From Rhizobium sp. Q54 (GTDB taxonomy: Bacteria > Pseudomonadota > Alphaproteobacteria > Micropepsales > Micropepsaceae), in NCBI GenBank assembly GCA_945860165.1, contig CAMAPL010000001.1, positions 1 to 64,000 of the forward strand: 64,000 nucleotides of DNA. Reading direction: 5' to 3'. Below, piece after piece: positions 25,601-32,677 of this stretch; the stretch's first letter is position 1; the number at the start of each line of letters is the position of its first letter. The notes under the pieces were generated by a model. The model was given only the letters and a program-made list of their open reading frames with translations. It was not told where the DNA came from and searched no databases. The position numbers and the translations under genes were made by a program.

Positions 25601-25798
25601 GAAGGCAAGGGGCCGCTGGACACCCGCCTAAACTATGGTGCCAACCTAGTGCTGTCGCGCGATCTCACGCCAGAAGAACTGGCGCCGCTGCACCGTCTTT
25701 ATGTGCAGGCGGGTGGCGGTGCGTCGCCCAACAGCCTGGCCGGCTATACCGCGGTAGGCACCGCCCTGCTCAACCTCGACGCCGCGCTGACAAGGTAA
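22655..25798 (+). CDS. cluster II PSC1-DUF1549-DUF1553 protein with two CxxCH motifs
   Basis: The 1047 residues begin with a hydrophobic signal or membrane anchor (about residues 10-28), then PSC1 with CMACH at residues 54-58 and an axial-ligand-bearing DDDVRMPLH segment. DUF1549 (about residues 140-365) contains RYGERWATMWLDVARYGDS and a second heme-like CVQCHSHPYDPI (CxxCH at 339-343). A long middle region (about residues 400-720) has a charged helical part and a beta-rich part absent from the cluster I homologue. DUF1553 follows (about 740-1040). It is coupled to the DUF1501 gene by a 1-base stop-start overlap. Probably a periplasmic redox protein; the reaction is unknown. Confidence 0.87.
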   Translation: MASIVKSRTVLLMAAAVLIAVMGGVSATIFGHSTPSQPQIEFNRDIRPILNANCMACHGGVKQAANVSFSYREQVLGKGKSGRPTVVPGNPRASELMARITSKDDDVRMPLHTAPLSQKQIALLRQWIEEGAHWSDYWAFVSPKPQPLPAVKRAAWVRRPLDRFILARLEKEHLFPSAEAGKAELLRRASLDLTGLPSTPQEQANFLADTSPAAYEKQVDRLLASPRYGERWATMWLDVARYGDSKGFEKDRSRTVWPYRDWVIDAFNRNMPFDQFVIRQLGGDLFPKPSFGDLIATSFHRQTQANDEGGTDDEEFRIAAMMDRTSTTWSALNGVSFNCVQCHSHPYDPIRHDEYYKFMAFFNTQRDADIAFDNARPDDWPVLNVPIDKAQYGAADRLQKQISAVRETVVAASRAAEARTQWKPLPIQQAGISEVLAIKALLAKALAKGGDGEDKRAKQIERLQKELARAELHPPQASLQIRNGMAESKGTVPRNTVFELTATLDTPTLTAIRIEVPPANSEAAHTPEKGFIVNHVDAWIVRTGGGADKITFRLMAPDAADSLIADVARDMKANGKIKAKEYGKDKTGRPVEKMVGTSQPEAKPRTPDEVMQSVAANSGLLADPSLFYARWVVAVPDRPIQLLAGARLRLQLTQTESVNQTIGAAPRVRLFTSNDKRWTALAHSSQIASSLADLEQMDHDLSAIPAVLVPVMAEQAGYEKRQTLEYDRGSFLTQAGPNLAPDTPALFPRMPTNAPHNRLTLAKWFFQPGQPLTARVAVNRYWEQLFGTGIVESQEDFGSAGDPPSHPELLDWLALRFQNDLHWNQKALVREIVTSATYRQSAGSTAALRDKDPRNRLLARGPQQRLSAEMVRDQAMLSSGLLNPQMGGPPVMPAQPENIWNVVSNNPERWVNATGPDRYRRAVYTFVKRTSLYPSFVTFDAADRTQTTPRRITTNTPLQALVTLNDPVYHEAAIALSGRMLKEGKGPLDTRLNYGANLVLSRDLTPEELAPLHRLYVQAGGGASPNSLAGYTAVGTALLNLDAALTR

Positions 25799-27309
25799 TG
25801 ACCATGCGCAAGACCCCATCCGATCTGTTCGAACAGCTGCACCGGGAGCAGCAGACCCGCCGCCAGTTCGTGGGCTGGGGCGCCGGCGGGCTGGGCGCCT
25901 TCTTCATGAACACGGCAATGGCGGCGCAGCAGCCCACCACCTCGACCGGCCTCAGCTTCAAGCGCGATCCCTCGGCGCCGCTGTCGGCGCTGCCGCCCCA
26001 ATTCCCTGCCAAGGTCAAGCGGGTGATCTATCTACATATGGGCGGTGCACCCAGCCAGCTGGAGCTGTTCGACCATAAGCCCACGCTCAGCCGCTTCGGC
26101 GGCCAGCTTTGTCCGGAATCCTTCGTAAAGGGCAAGCGCTTCGCCTTCATCCGCGGCGTGCCCAAGTTGCTGGGGCCGCAGTTTCCCTTCCATCAGACCG
26201 GCAGGAACGGCACCTGGATTTCCGATCGCATGCCGCACACCGAGAAACTGATCGACGATCTGTGCCTGATCAAGTCGATGAAGACCGACCAGTTCAATCA
26301 TGCGCCGGCGCAGCTTCTGGTGCAGACCGGCGATGCGCGCACCGGCCATGCTTCGCTGGGATCATGGGTCACCTATGGCCTTGGCTCCGAGAACCAGAAC
26401 CTGCCGGGTTTCATCGTGCTGGCCTCGTCGGGGCCGGGTCCCACCGCCAATGCCGGCAAGCCGCTCTGGGGCTCGGGTTTCCTGCCCAGTGTCTATCAGG
26501 GTGTGGAATGCCGCTCGGCCGGCGAGCCGATCCTGTATCTCAACAATCCCCATGACGTTAGCCGCGCCTCGCGCCGGCAGGTGCTGGATGCGGTGGATGC
26601 GATCAACCAGCAGACCCGCAAGGAATTCGGCAATCCCGAGACCGTGGCACGGATCGCGCAATATGAACTGGCATTCCGCATGCAGATGGAAGCCAGCGAA
26701 GCGATGGACATCCGCCGTGAGCCGGGGGCGGTGCTAGCCCGTTATGGCGCCGAACCCGGCAAGACCAGCTACGCCAACAACTGCCTTGTGGCGCGGCGAC
26801 TGGCTGAACGTGGTGTGCGATTCATCCAGCTCTATCACTGGGGCTGGGATTCCCATGGGTCGCCGACGGACGAGGGCATCAATATCGGCTTCGTAAAACG
26901 CTGCAAGGAAACCGACCAGCCCACCGCCGCGCTGCTGCGGGATCTGAAGGAGCGCGGCCTGCTGGAGGATACACTGGTGGTGTGGGGTGGCGAGTTCGGC
27001 CGCACGCCGATGGAAGACAATCACGGCGGTTCCACGGAGGCGTCGAAATATGTCGGCCGCGACCATCACACGGCAGCCTTCACCATCTGGATGACCGGCG
27101 GCGGCGTGCGCACAGGCATGGTGCATGGCGAGACCGATGACATGGGCTATGACGTGGTGAAGGATCCGGTGGAGGTGCGCGACCTGCATGCCACCATCCT
27201 CTACCTGCTGGGCTTTGACTATCAGAAGCTGAATTTCGCCTATCAGGGGCTCGACCAGAAGCTGACGGGCGTCAAGCCAGCACGCGTCGTCTCGCAGATC
27301 CTGGCATAG
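25798..27309 (+). CDS. cluster II DUF1501 protein, Tat-exported
   Basis: The ATG overlaps the preceding TAA by one base. The 503-residue product has a twin-arginine motif (TRRQFVGWG, around residues 20-28) and hydrophobic segment ending AMAAQ. The same signatures occur as in the cluster I copy: GGAPSQLELFDHKP, SWVTYGLGSENQNLPGF, WDSHGS, WGGEFGRTP and GRDHHT. Compared with the cluster I copy it has an extra region (around residues 95-150) after the first signature. It belongs to the sulfatase/alkaline-phosphatase-like superfamily; metal-binding histidines and aspartates are visible but the reaction is unknown. It sits between the heme protein and the PSC1 cytochrome of the same operon. Confidence 0.87.
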   Translation: MTMRKTPSDLFEQLHREQQTRRQFVGWGAGGLGAFFMNTAMAAQQPTTSTGLSFKRDPSAPLSALPPQFPAKVKRVIYLHMGGAPSQLELFDHKPTLSRFGGQLCPESFVKGKRFAFIRGVPKLLGPQFPFHQTGRNGTWISDRMPHTEKLIDDLCLIKSMKTDQFNHAPAQLLVQTGDARTGHASLGSWVTYGLGSENQNLPGFIVLASSGPGPTANAGKPLWGSGFLPSVYQGVECRSAGEPILYLNNPHDVSRASRRQVLDAVDAINQQTRKEFGNPETVARIAQYELAFRMQMEASEAMDIRREPGAVLARYGAEPGKTSYANNCLVARRLAERGVRFIQLYHWGWDSHGSPTDEGINIGFVKRCKETDQPTAALLRDLKERGLLEDTLVVWGGEFGRTPMEDNHGGSTEASKYVGRDHHTAAFTIWMTGGGVRTGMVHGETDDMGYDVVKDPVEVRDLHATILYLLGFDYQKLNFAYQGLDQKLTGVKPARVVSQILA

Positions 27310-27312
27310 CGC

Positions 27313-28263
27313 ATGGCCCGGTCGATTGCCGCAGGGCCTCGCATGTCGGCGCTCGCCTATTTCGGCGGCGTGACCGTGGCCACGGTATTGGGCCTGGGAA
27401 TCGCGATGCTGCTGCGTCCAGGGTTTGCGCATGCCGTGCTACAATCAGCCGGCCTGGAAAGCATTCCCATTTCCGATGGCCTTTCCTTTTATGCGGTGCG
27501 CGTTCAGCCTCTGTTCGATGCCCATTGCATCAGTTGCCACGGTGCGGCGCGGGAAAAAGGCGGGCTACGGCTGGACAGTTTCGCCGGTACGATGCGCGGT
27601 GGGAAGCACGGCGCGGTGATCGCAGCGGGCAAGGCGCAGCACAGCGAACTCTTCACCCGGATCACGCTTCCGGCGACGGATGACAAGGCGATGCCGCCCA
27701 GCGGCAAGACGCCCATGAACACCGACGATGTGACTGTGATCCGGCTGTGGATCGCCGCCGGCGCTTCGGGCACGCTGCCGGTCGGCGCGATCAAGGGCGC
27801 GCCGCGGCTGGTGACGCCGGTGAAGATGCCGGAAATCAATCCCATCGCTGTGCGTAAGCTGCGCGCGCCGCTCGCCGGCCAGGTGGCAGAGCTGCAAAAC
27901 CGGCTCCCCGGCGTCATTGCATACGACTCGCGCAGTTCGGCCGACCTGATACTTGACGCATCTCTGAAGCGCGAGGCCTTTGGCGATGCCGACCTGCGCC
28001 TATTGGCGCCCCTGCGGGCGCGCATCGTCGAGGCCAATCTCTCCTTCACGGCCGTCACCGATGCCTCCGCACCGCAAATTGCCGCCATGACTGCGCTGCG
28101 AACGCTGCGCCTGGCGGACACGAAAACGAGCGATGCCACCATCCGGACGCTGGCATCTCTGAAAGCCCTCAGAGTTTTGGCGGTGGCGAATGCGTCATCG
28201 GCCACGCTGACGGCGCTGCGCGAAAAAGGCGTGCGCGTATACGGTGACGTCAATGGCGAATGA
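27313..28263 (+). CDS. PSC1 c-type cytochrome with LRR-like C-terminal tail
   Basis: A single N-terminal membrane segment (about residues 14-36) anchors a PSC1 domain with CISCH at residues 72-76 and a DDKAMPPSG segment for the methionine ligand. After about residue 155 the protein changes into leucine-rich repeat-like units, e.g. MTALRTLRLADTKTSD and SLKALRVLAVANASS. LRR tails on planctomycete-type cytochromes usually mediate binding. It starts 3 bases after the DUF1501 stop and its own stop overlaps the b561 start. Proposed role: a membrane-tethered electron carrier between the DUF1549/1501 proteins and b561. Confidence 0.83.
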   Translation: MARSIAAGPRMSALAYFGGVTVATVLGLGIAMLLRPGFAHAVLQSAGLESIPISDGLSFYAVRVQPLFDAHCISCHGAAREKGGLRLDSFAGTMRGGKHGAVIAAGKAQHSELFTRITLPATDDKAMPPSGKTPMNTDDVTVIRLWIAAGASGTLPVGAIKGAPRLVTPVKMPEINPIAVRKLRAPLAGQVAELQNRLPGVIAYDSRSSADLILDASLKREAFGDADLRLLAPLRARIVEANLSFTAVTDASAPQIAAMTALRTLRLADTKTSDATIRTLASLKALRVLAVANASSATLTALREKGVRVYGDVNGE

Positions 28264-28939
28264 CCTGCGCGAACACACGCCGCACGTCCAGGTATGGGAC
28301 GCGCCGACGCGGCTGTTCCACTGGGCCATCGTGATCCTGGTATTTGTGTCGTGGCTAAGCGTCGACCAGGGCTTCATGACCGTGCATCTGTGCTCCGGCC
28401 TTGCCTTGCTGGCGCTGCTGGTGTTTCGCATCGGCTGGGGCCTGATCGGTTCCACCACGGCACGGTTCCGCGATTTTCTGCACCCGCCGCGGACTGTGCT
28501 GGCCTATCTGCGCAATGGCGCCGGGATGTATGCCGGCCACAATCCGGCCGGCGGGCTGATGGTCATAGCGCTTATCCTGGTGCTTCTGGCCCAGGCCGTG
28601 ACGGGCCTGTTTGCCAATGACGGCCTGCATTTCAGCGGTCCCCTGGCGCTGCTGGTCGGTGACGACGCCTCGACCCGGCTGACCGCTGTGCACAGCACGA
28701 TCTTCAATGTGATCCTGCTGCTGGTCTGGAGCCATGTGGTGGCAGTGGGCTTCTATCTGTTCGTCAAGGGCCACAACCTGGTGAAGGCCATGGTCACGGG
28801 CAAAAAGCCTCACGCTCATGTTCCAGCAGAGGCGCGCATTACCTTCACCCGCTCGTATATCGCATTGCTGTTGCTGTTGCTGGTACTGACGGCGGGGGCT
28901 GTGGCATGGTTCACGATCCAGGGAGGGGCTTTCCTATGA
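28253..28939 (+). CDS. cytochrome b561 family membrane protein
   Basis: I use ATG 28253 rather than GTG 28244; it overlaps the end of the previous gene. Four hydrophobic segments hold the b-heme histidines expected for the family: FHWAIVI (His23), TVHLCSG (His45), and later HSTIFNVILLLVWSHVVAVGF. PTRLFHWA and NPAGGLMVIALI are typical of small b561 proteins. A terminal fifth hydrophobic stretch (about residues 200-225) is unusual in length. Such proteins exchange electrons between quinone and periplasmic cytochromes. It is the only clear integral redox protein in the cluster and gives it a route to the respiratory chain. Confidence 0.87.
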   Translation: MANDLREHTPHVQVWDAPTRLFHWAIVILVFVSWLSVDQGFMTVHLCSGLALLALLVFRIGWGLIGSTTARFRDFLHPPRTVLAYLRNGAGMYAGHNPAGGLMVIALILVLLAQAVTGLFANDGLHFSGPLALLVGDDASTRLTAVHSTIFNVILLLVWSHVVAVGFYLFVKGHNLVKAMVTGKKPHAHVPAEARITFTRSYIALLLLLLVLTAGAVAWFTIQGGAFL

Positions 28940-29913
28940 AGACATTTGCGCATGCACTTGCGCTGCTGGCGCTCACGTCGATGGCGGCGCTGGCAGCTGA
29001 CAGCTTCAGCATGAACTCGCATTACTTCACGCCGCCGGGAAACCGGGCGGTACCGGGCGACTTGCATGGCGACATCGCCGTCTCGCCCAAGGGGGAGGTC
29101 TATGCCAGCGTGCAGGGCGGGCCTTATGCCGGCATCCAGGTCTATTCCGCCCAGGGCAAATACCTGCGCAACGTCCCGAACGCGCCGACCGATCTACATG
29201 GCTTCATCATCGCCAAGGGAATGGGTGACAAGGCCGTTATCTTCGGCGTCAGCCGGCTGGCGCAGAAGATCGTGGAGATGAGCCTGGACGGAAAGGTGCT
29301 GCTGTCTATCCCGGCGGCGGAGGCAATCCCCGACCAGTACCGCAACCATCGCGGCAAGGCGCCGGCCACAAACCTGACGGGAATCGCGGTGGCGCCGAAC
29401 GGCGACATCTATGTCGTGGACGGCTATGGGCTGAGCTATATCCACCGCTTCGACAGTAGCGGCAAATACATCACTTCCTTCGGCGGCCAAGGTGCGCCCT
29501 GGAGCTTCGACCAGGCCCACAAGATCGCCATCGACACGCGTTTTTCGCCCGTGCGGCTGCTGGTCACCGACCGGCGCCATCGTCGCCTGGTGGCGATGGA
29601 CCTGGATGGAAAAATCCTCAGCGTGTTTGGCGAAGGCCTCCGCCTGCCCAGCGCCTTCTCGGTGCGCGGCGACGAATTGGCGGTGGCCGAGCTGGAAGGC
29701 CGCGTCACCATCTTGGACAAGGACGGCAAGGTGATCGCCCATATTGGCCAGAACGACAATGCCGGCGAGGTCCATGTAAACACCACGCCGCCGTCGGTTT
29801 GGAAGGAAGGGATGTTCTACGAACCGCATGGCCTGACCTTCGACGCGGCGGGCAATCTGCTTGTGACGGAGTTCAACCGCTATGGCCGGATCACCCGCGT
29901 GACTCGGAATTAG
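28936..29913 (+). CDS. exported NHL-repeat protein ending cluster II
   Basis: ATG 28936 overlaps the b561 stop (ATGA) and is preceded by GGGAGGGG; the upstream in-frame ATG lacks this. The 325-residue protein has a signal peptide (residues 1-20, ending ALAAD) and NHL-type propeller units including SPKGEVYASVQGGPYAGIQVY, APNGDIYVVDGYGLSYIHRFDS and DAAGNLLVTEFNRYGRITRV. It resembles SMP-30/NHL propellers. The coupling to b561 argues it belongs to the same function, perhaps as a docking or substrate-binding protein in the periplasm. A catalytic role cannot be excluded. Confidence 0.8.
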   Translation: MKTFAHALALLALTSMAALAADSFSMNSHYFTPPGNRAVPGDLHGDIAVSPKGEVYASVQGGPYAGIQVYSAQGKYLRNVPNAPTDLHGFIIAKGMGDKAVIFGVSRLAQKIVEMSLDGKVLLSIPAAEAIPDQYRNHRGKAPATNLTGIAVAPNGDIYVVDGYGLSYIHRFDSSGKYITSFGGQGAPWSFDQAHKIAIDTRFSPVRLLVTDRRHRRLVAMDLDGKILSVFGEGLRLPSAFSVRGDELAVAELEGRVTILDKDGKVIAHIGQNDNAGEVHVNTTPPSVWKEGMFYEPHGLTFDAAGNLLVTEFNRYGRITRVTRN

Positions 29914-29916
29914 GGA

Positions 29917-30033
29917 ATGGGCGTGATGCGGACACAAGGGGCGTGGTTGGTGGTGGGCCTAATCGCACTGGTGGCGCCGCCGGCGCTAGCCCGTGGCCGG
30001 GACGAGGTGATGACGCGGCTTGCGTTGGGCTAG
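29917..30033 (+). pseudogene. truncated exported mini-ORF at the end of cluster II, followed by gene-free sequence
   Basis: A 38-codon frame begins 3 bases after the NHL stop and encodes what reads as a complete signal peptide (MGVMRTQGAWLVVGLIALVA, cleaved near PALARG) followed by only about a dozen residues, GRDEVMTRLALG. A signal peptide with so short a mature part suggests a gene interrupted just after the export signal, or a decayed cytochrome or similar protein. The remaining sequence to 30322 carries no convincing frame, repeat or RNA. Confidence 0.4.
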
Positions 30034-30322
30034 CGGATAAGGAGGTGCCTACGCGCCCATCGGGCCATCATGGTGGCGCTTGAGCGCCCTACGGCTCAAC
30101 CCGGTCCGGGTCACATCGCGAGAGCGGATTTCGATTCAGGCTTTGGTGATCGCGGATCTCGCGCGGGTCGAAGCCGCAAATCAGAACTACAAAAGGCACC
30201 GCACCGCCGATCTGCGAGAAATTAGGCCGCATTCCCATCAAATAAATATTGTGGGTTAGATCGTGGGTAATTCGTGCGGAAGTGAAGAATATCGTTTATT
30301 TACAATATGTTATCAATTATTA

Positions 30323-30412
30323 TGGCGGATGGGGTGAGATTCGAACTCACGGGACCCTTGCAGGCCCGGCGGTTTTCAAGACCGCTGCCTTAAACCACTC
30401 GGCCACCCATCC
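30323..30412 (-). tRNA. tRNA-Ser, anticodon UGA
   Basis: On the minus strand a 90-base serine tRNA can be folded: acceptor GGATGGG pairs with CCCATCC, followed by G and an encoded CCA. The anticodon loop reads CTTGAAA with UGA, decoding UCA. The long variable arm typical of type II tRNAs is present, and the T-arm contains GTTCGAATC. It lies between cluster II and a hypothetical exported protein. No integrase or attachment-site duplicate was seen near it. Confidence 0.95.
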
Positions 30413-30527
30413 GTGTAACTGGAGCAAATACTTGGAACCCCGCCAGGGCGCAACCCTTCAGTCATATGCTGGGATGCCGTCGCAGGCTTTCGATCAGAAT
30501 GCTTCAAGGAGGGCTAGCCAATGGCTG

Positions 30528-31088
30528 TTACCTCACGCGCTGCACCTTGTAGGTGCGGGGATTGTCGTCGGTGCGCATGAGGAAGTTTCCGAAAACGCCT
30601 GGAGTGATCGTAACAAGATACCTGGATGGCGGCTTGACCCAAGACGCAGGTTCTCCTTCCAAATTGGCTTGACGCCATTCTTGACCGTTTACGAGACTGA
30701 CAACAAAAGCGCCGCTCGTTTCGTAGTGGTAAGATGCCATTCGAGAGGTCGCGACAGGTGGGACGTTGCCAATAAGCGTCTGGAAAAAGCCTGCCTTCTT
30801 GCGAGGGACCTGCTGGGCCGAGGAACGGAGTTCGGGTGCGGCGATACCGGGTTGCGAAAGAGGCACGAGGCGCTGCTGAGATTCCGGGGCCGGTGGAAGC
30901 CTGAGCTGGGCCCGCATCGGCTGGTGGGCGCCATAAAGGCACTCCAGCCAAGTCCGGTCATCGCGTATGGCGCCGCATCGCTGTATGCCCGACAGGACAT
31001 CCTCACGCGTATCCGCTCTAACTGGCGACTCCGTCGCCGCTGTAATTCCCGCGCAAATCAATGCCAGGCTGAATTTCTTGATGTTCAC
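30528..31088 (-). CDS. exported hypothetical protein
   Basis: GTG start with an upstream purine-rich stretch. The 186-residue protein has a signal peptide (residues 1-25, ending VRADT) and a mature region of about 160 residues with no known domain. One segment, CGAIRDDRTWLECLYGAHQPMRAQLRLPPAP, resembles the N-terminal part of short proteins found next to tRNA-Ser and cell-envelope genes in related alphaproteobacteria, from memory only. The C-terminal half is beta-rich. Mature cysteines occur in CGAIRDDRTWLEC and may form a disulfide. A plus-strand frame spanning the tRNA is a shadow. Confidence 0.7.
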   Translation of the reverse strand: MNIKKFSLALICAGITAATESPVRADTREDVLSGIQRCGAIRDDRTWLECLYGAHQPMRAQLRLPPAPESQQRLVPLSQPGIAAPELRSSAQQVPRKKAGFFQTLIGNVPPVATSRMASYHYETSGAFVVSLVNGQEWRQANLEGEPASWVKPPSRYLVTITPGVFGNFLMRTDDNPRTYKVQRVR

Positions 31089-31416
31089 GCCCCATTCCCC
31101 GCAATGTCCATGCTCAACTCTGCTGCGTGTCTGTGACAGCTCCGATGCTCCGAACCGTGCACCACATCATTGAAAAACTGGAAGCGATGCTAGTTCAGTA
31201 ACGCTATTCGCGCTAGGTGGTTGATGGCCGACTAATCCTTGATCGAAAGGACAAACGCGGGGATTTCCAGACCGGAGGCCGCACTGTATGTCATATTTTG
31301 TGGGAAAAGCTGGGATGCTTCCAACGATTTGGATAAAGATAAAACCTGCCCGGCATAGCCTACGGCAAGTGCAGCCATTATAGTTGAGCTCTCTACTGGC
31401 AGGCTGAATTCTAGAG
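31089..31416. other. intergenic region without a supported gene
   Basis: This 328-base stretch separates divergently oriented genes, so it should contain both promoters. A 48-codon minus-strand frame ending at 31232 has plausible composition but no ribosome site or recognisable content. Nothing else stands out. Confidence 0.45.
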
Positions 31417-32634
31417 ATGAATCGCAAGCAGCGCCGAGCAAAGGGAAAAGCGCGCCAACCTTCTCCAGCCGAGATCGCCGATTCTCGTGACCCAATCACC
31501 TTGCATGCCGCCGGCGTTCAATCCTATCGCGCGGGTCGTCTCGAAATGGCTGCCGGCCTGATTGCCAAAGCAATTGCAGCGAACCGGCATATGCCAGATT
31601 TTCACTACAATCTGGCCATAGTACTGCGGGCACAGGGCAAGCTGAAGGAGGCAGTTGCAGGCTATCAACGCGCGATCGATCTCAAGCCAGACTATGCCGA
31701 GGCGTATAACAATCTAGGTAATGTTTGGAAAACACTAGGCGAACTGGACAGCGCCCGAGCCTGTTTCGAACAGGCGTTGCGCTGCAAGCCCGGCAATGCC
31801 GATACTCACTACAGTCTGGGCATTCTTTGCAGCGATTTAGGAGACCGCAGTGGAGCGGCTCTCCATTTCCATCGCTGTCTGGACCATGACCCGGACGATT
31901 CTCGGGGCGTCAGCATGCTTTTGGCGCATCTGGGTCTGGCAATTGCTCCGGAACGGACACCGCAAGCCCAATTGCTAAACTTATACGATGTTCGCTCGCG
32001 ATTTTGGGACCGGGAAAGCTCCTATTTTGGACACGTACTGGTCGCAGAGGGACTCCAGAAACATGCGGCCCGTACCAATCTGGACATTCTGGATATCGGT
32101 TGCGGCACCGGGTTGGTTGGCGCCCAAATTCGCCATTTGGCAGGCAAGCTTGATGGCGTCGATATCTCGCTCCCCATGCTAGAAAAAGCACGCGACAAAG
32201 AAATCTATGACAGCTTGGATCAAGCCGATTTCGTGTCCTTCATGTGCGCGCACCCAGACAGTTATGACGCCATCCTTGGTGCGGCAACACTGATCCATTT
32301 CGGCGACTTGCATGCTGTATTTCAGGCCGCCGCCAAGTGTTTGCGAGATGGAGGCCTGTTTGTTTTTACACTCTTCTCAAATGAGCCGGGCGTTTCCATT
32401 GAGGCAGGTAGGATGGGCTTTTCCGTCGCCACGAATGACAAGCTTGCCAAAAGCGGTTGTTACACGCACAGCGCCAACTATGTGGAACGCCTGGCGGCTG
32501 GAAGTGAATTTTCGATACAAATGCTGCAAGAAGTGGTTCAGGAATATGATCAGAACGACAATCGGATTCCGGGCATTCTTGTAGTGCTGCGGAGAGGGGG
32601 ACAGGAGAGCACTGGCCCGGGAGAGCTGGCGTAG
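31417..32634 (+). CDS. TPR protein fused to a SAM-dependent methyltransferase
   Basis: The 405-residue protein has a basic N-terminus (MNRKQRRAKGKARQ), tetratricopeptide repeats over about residues 25-175 (e.g. AVAGYQRAIDLKPDYAEAYNN), and a class I methyltransferase domain from about 195, with motif I LDILDIGCGTGLVGAQI, GVDIS as the ribose-binding acidic residue, and a late LRDGGLFVFTLF block. No signal peptide, so cytoplasmic. TPR-methyltransferases of this kind are thought to modify proteins or small molecules bound by the TPR; the target here is unknown. Converges with the second TPR-oxygenase gene. Confidence 0.82.
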   Translation: MNRKQRRAKGKARQPSPAEIADSRDPITLHAAGVQSYRAGRLEMAAGLIAKAIAANRHMPDFHYNLAIVLRAQGKLKEAVAGYQRAIDLKPDYAEAYNNLGNVWKTLGELDSARACFEQALRCKPGNADTHYSLGILCSDLGDRSGAALHFHRCLDHDPDDSRGVSMLLAHLGLAIAPERTPQAQLLNLYDVRSRFWDRESSYFGHVLVAEGLQKHAARTNLDILDIGCGTGLVGAQIRHLAGKLDGVDISLPMLEKARDKEIYDSLDQADFVSFMCAHPDSYDAILGAATLIHFGDLHAVFQAAAKCLRDGGLFVFTLFSNEPGVSIEAGRMGFSVATNDKLAKSGCYTHSANYVERLAAGSEFSIQMLQEVVQEYDQNDNRIPGILVVLRRGGQESTGPGELA

Positions 32635-32677
32635 CCCCGCGCCCTGCAGCGGCGTGATCAGAACGTATCCACCGTCC

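Noticed and set aside
30323-30412. tRNA-Ser as an integration site for cluster II
   Set aside because: No integrase, no duplicated tRNA end and no flanking direct repeat was seen.
30249-31136. 295-codon plus-strand frame
   Set aside because: It crosses the tRNA-Ser gene and is antisense to the exported protein at 30528-31088.
31232-31378. 48-codon minus-strand frame
   Set aside because: Plausible composition but no ribosome site, no known motif and no neighbour support.
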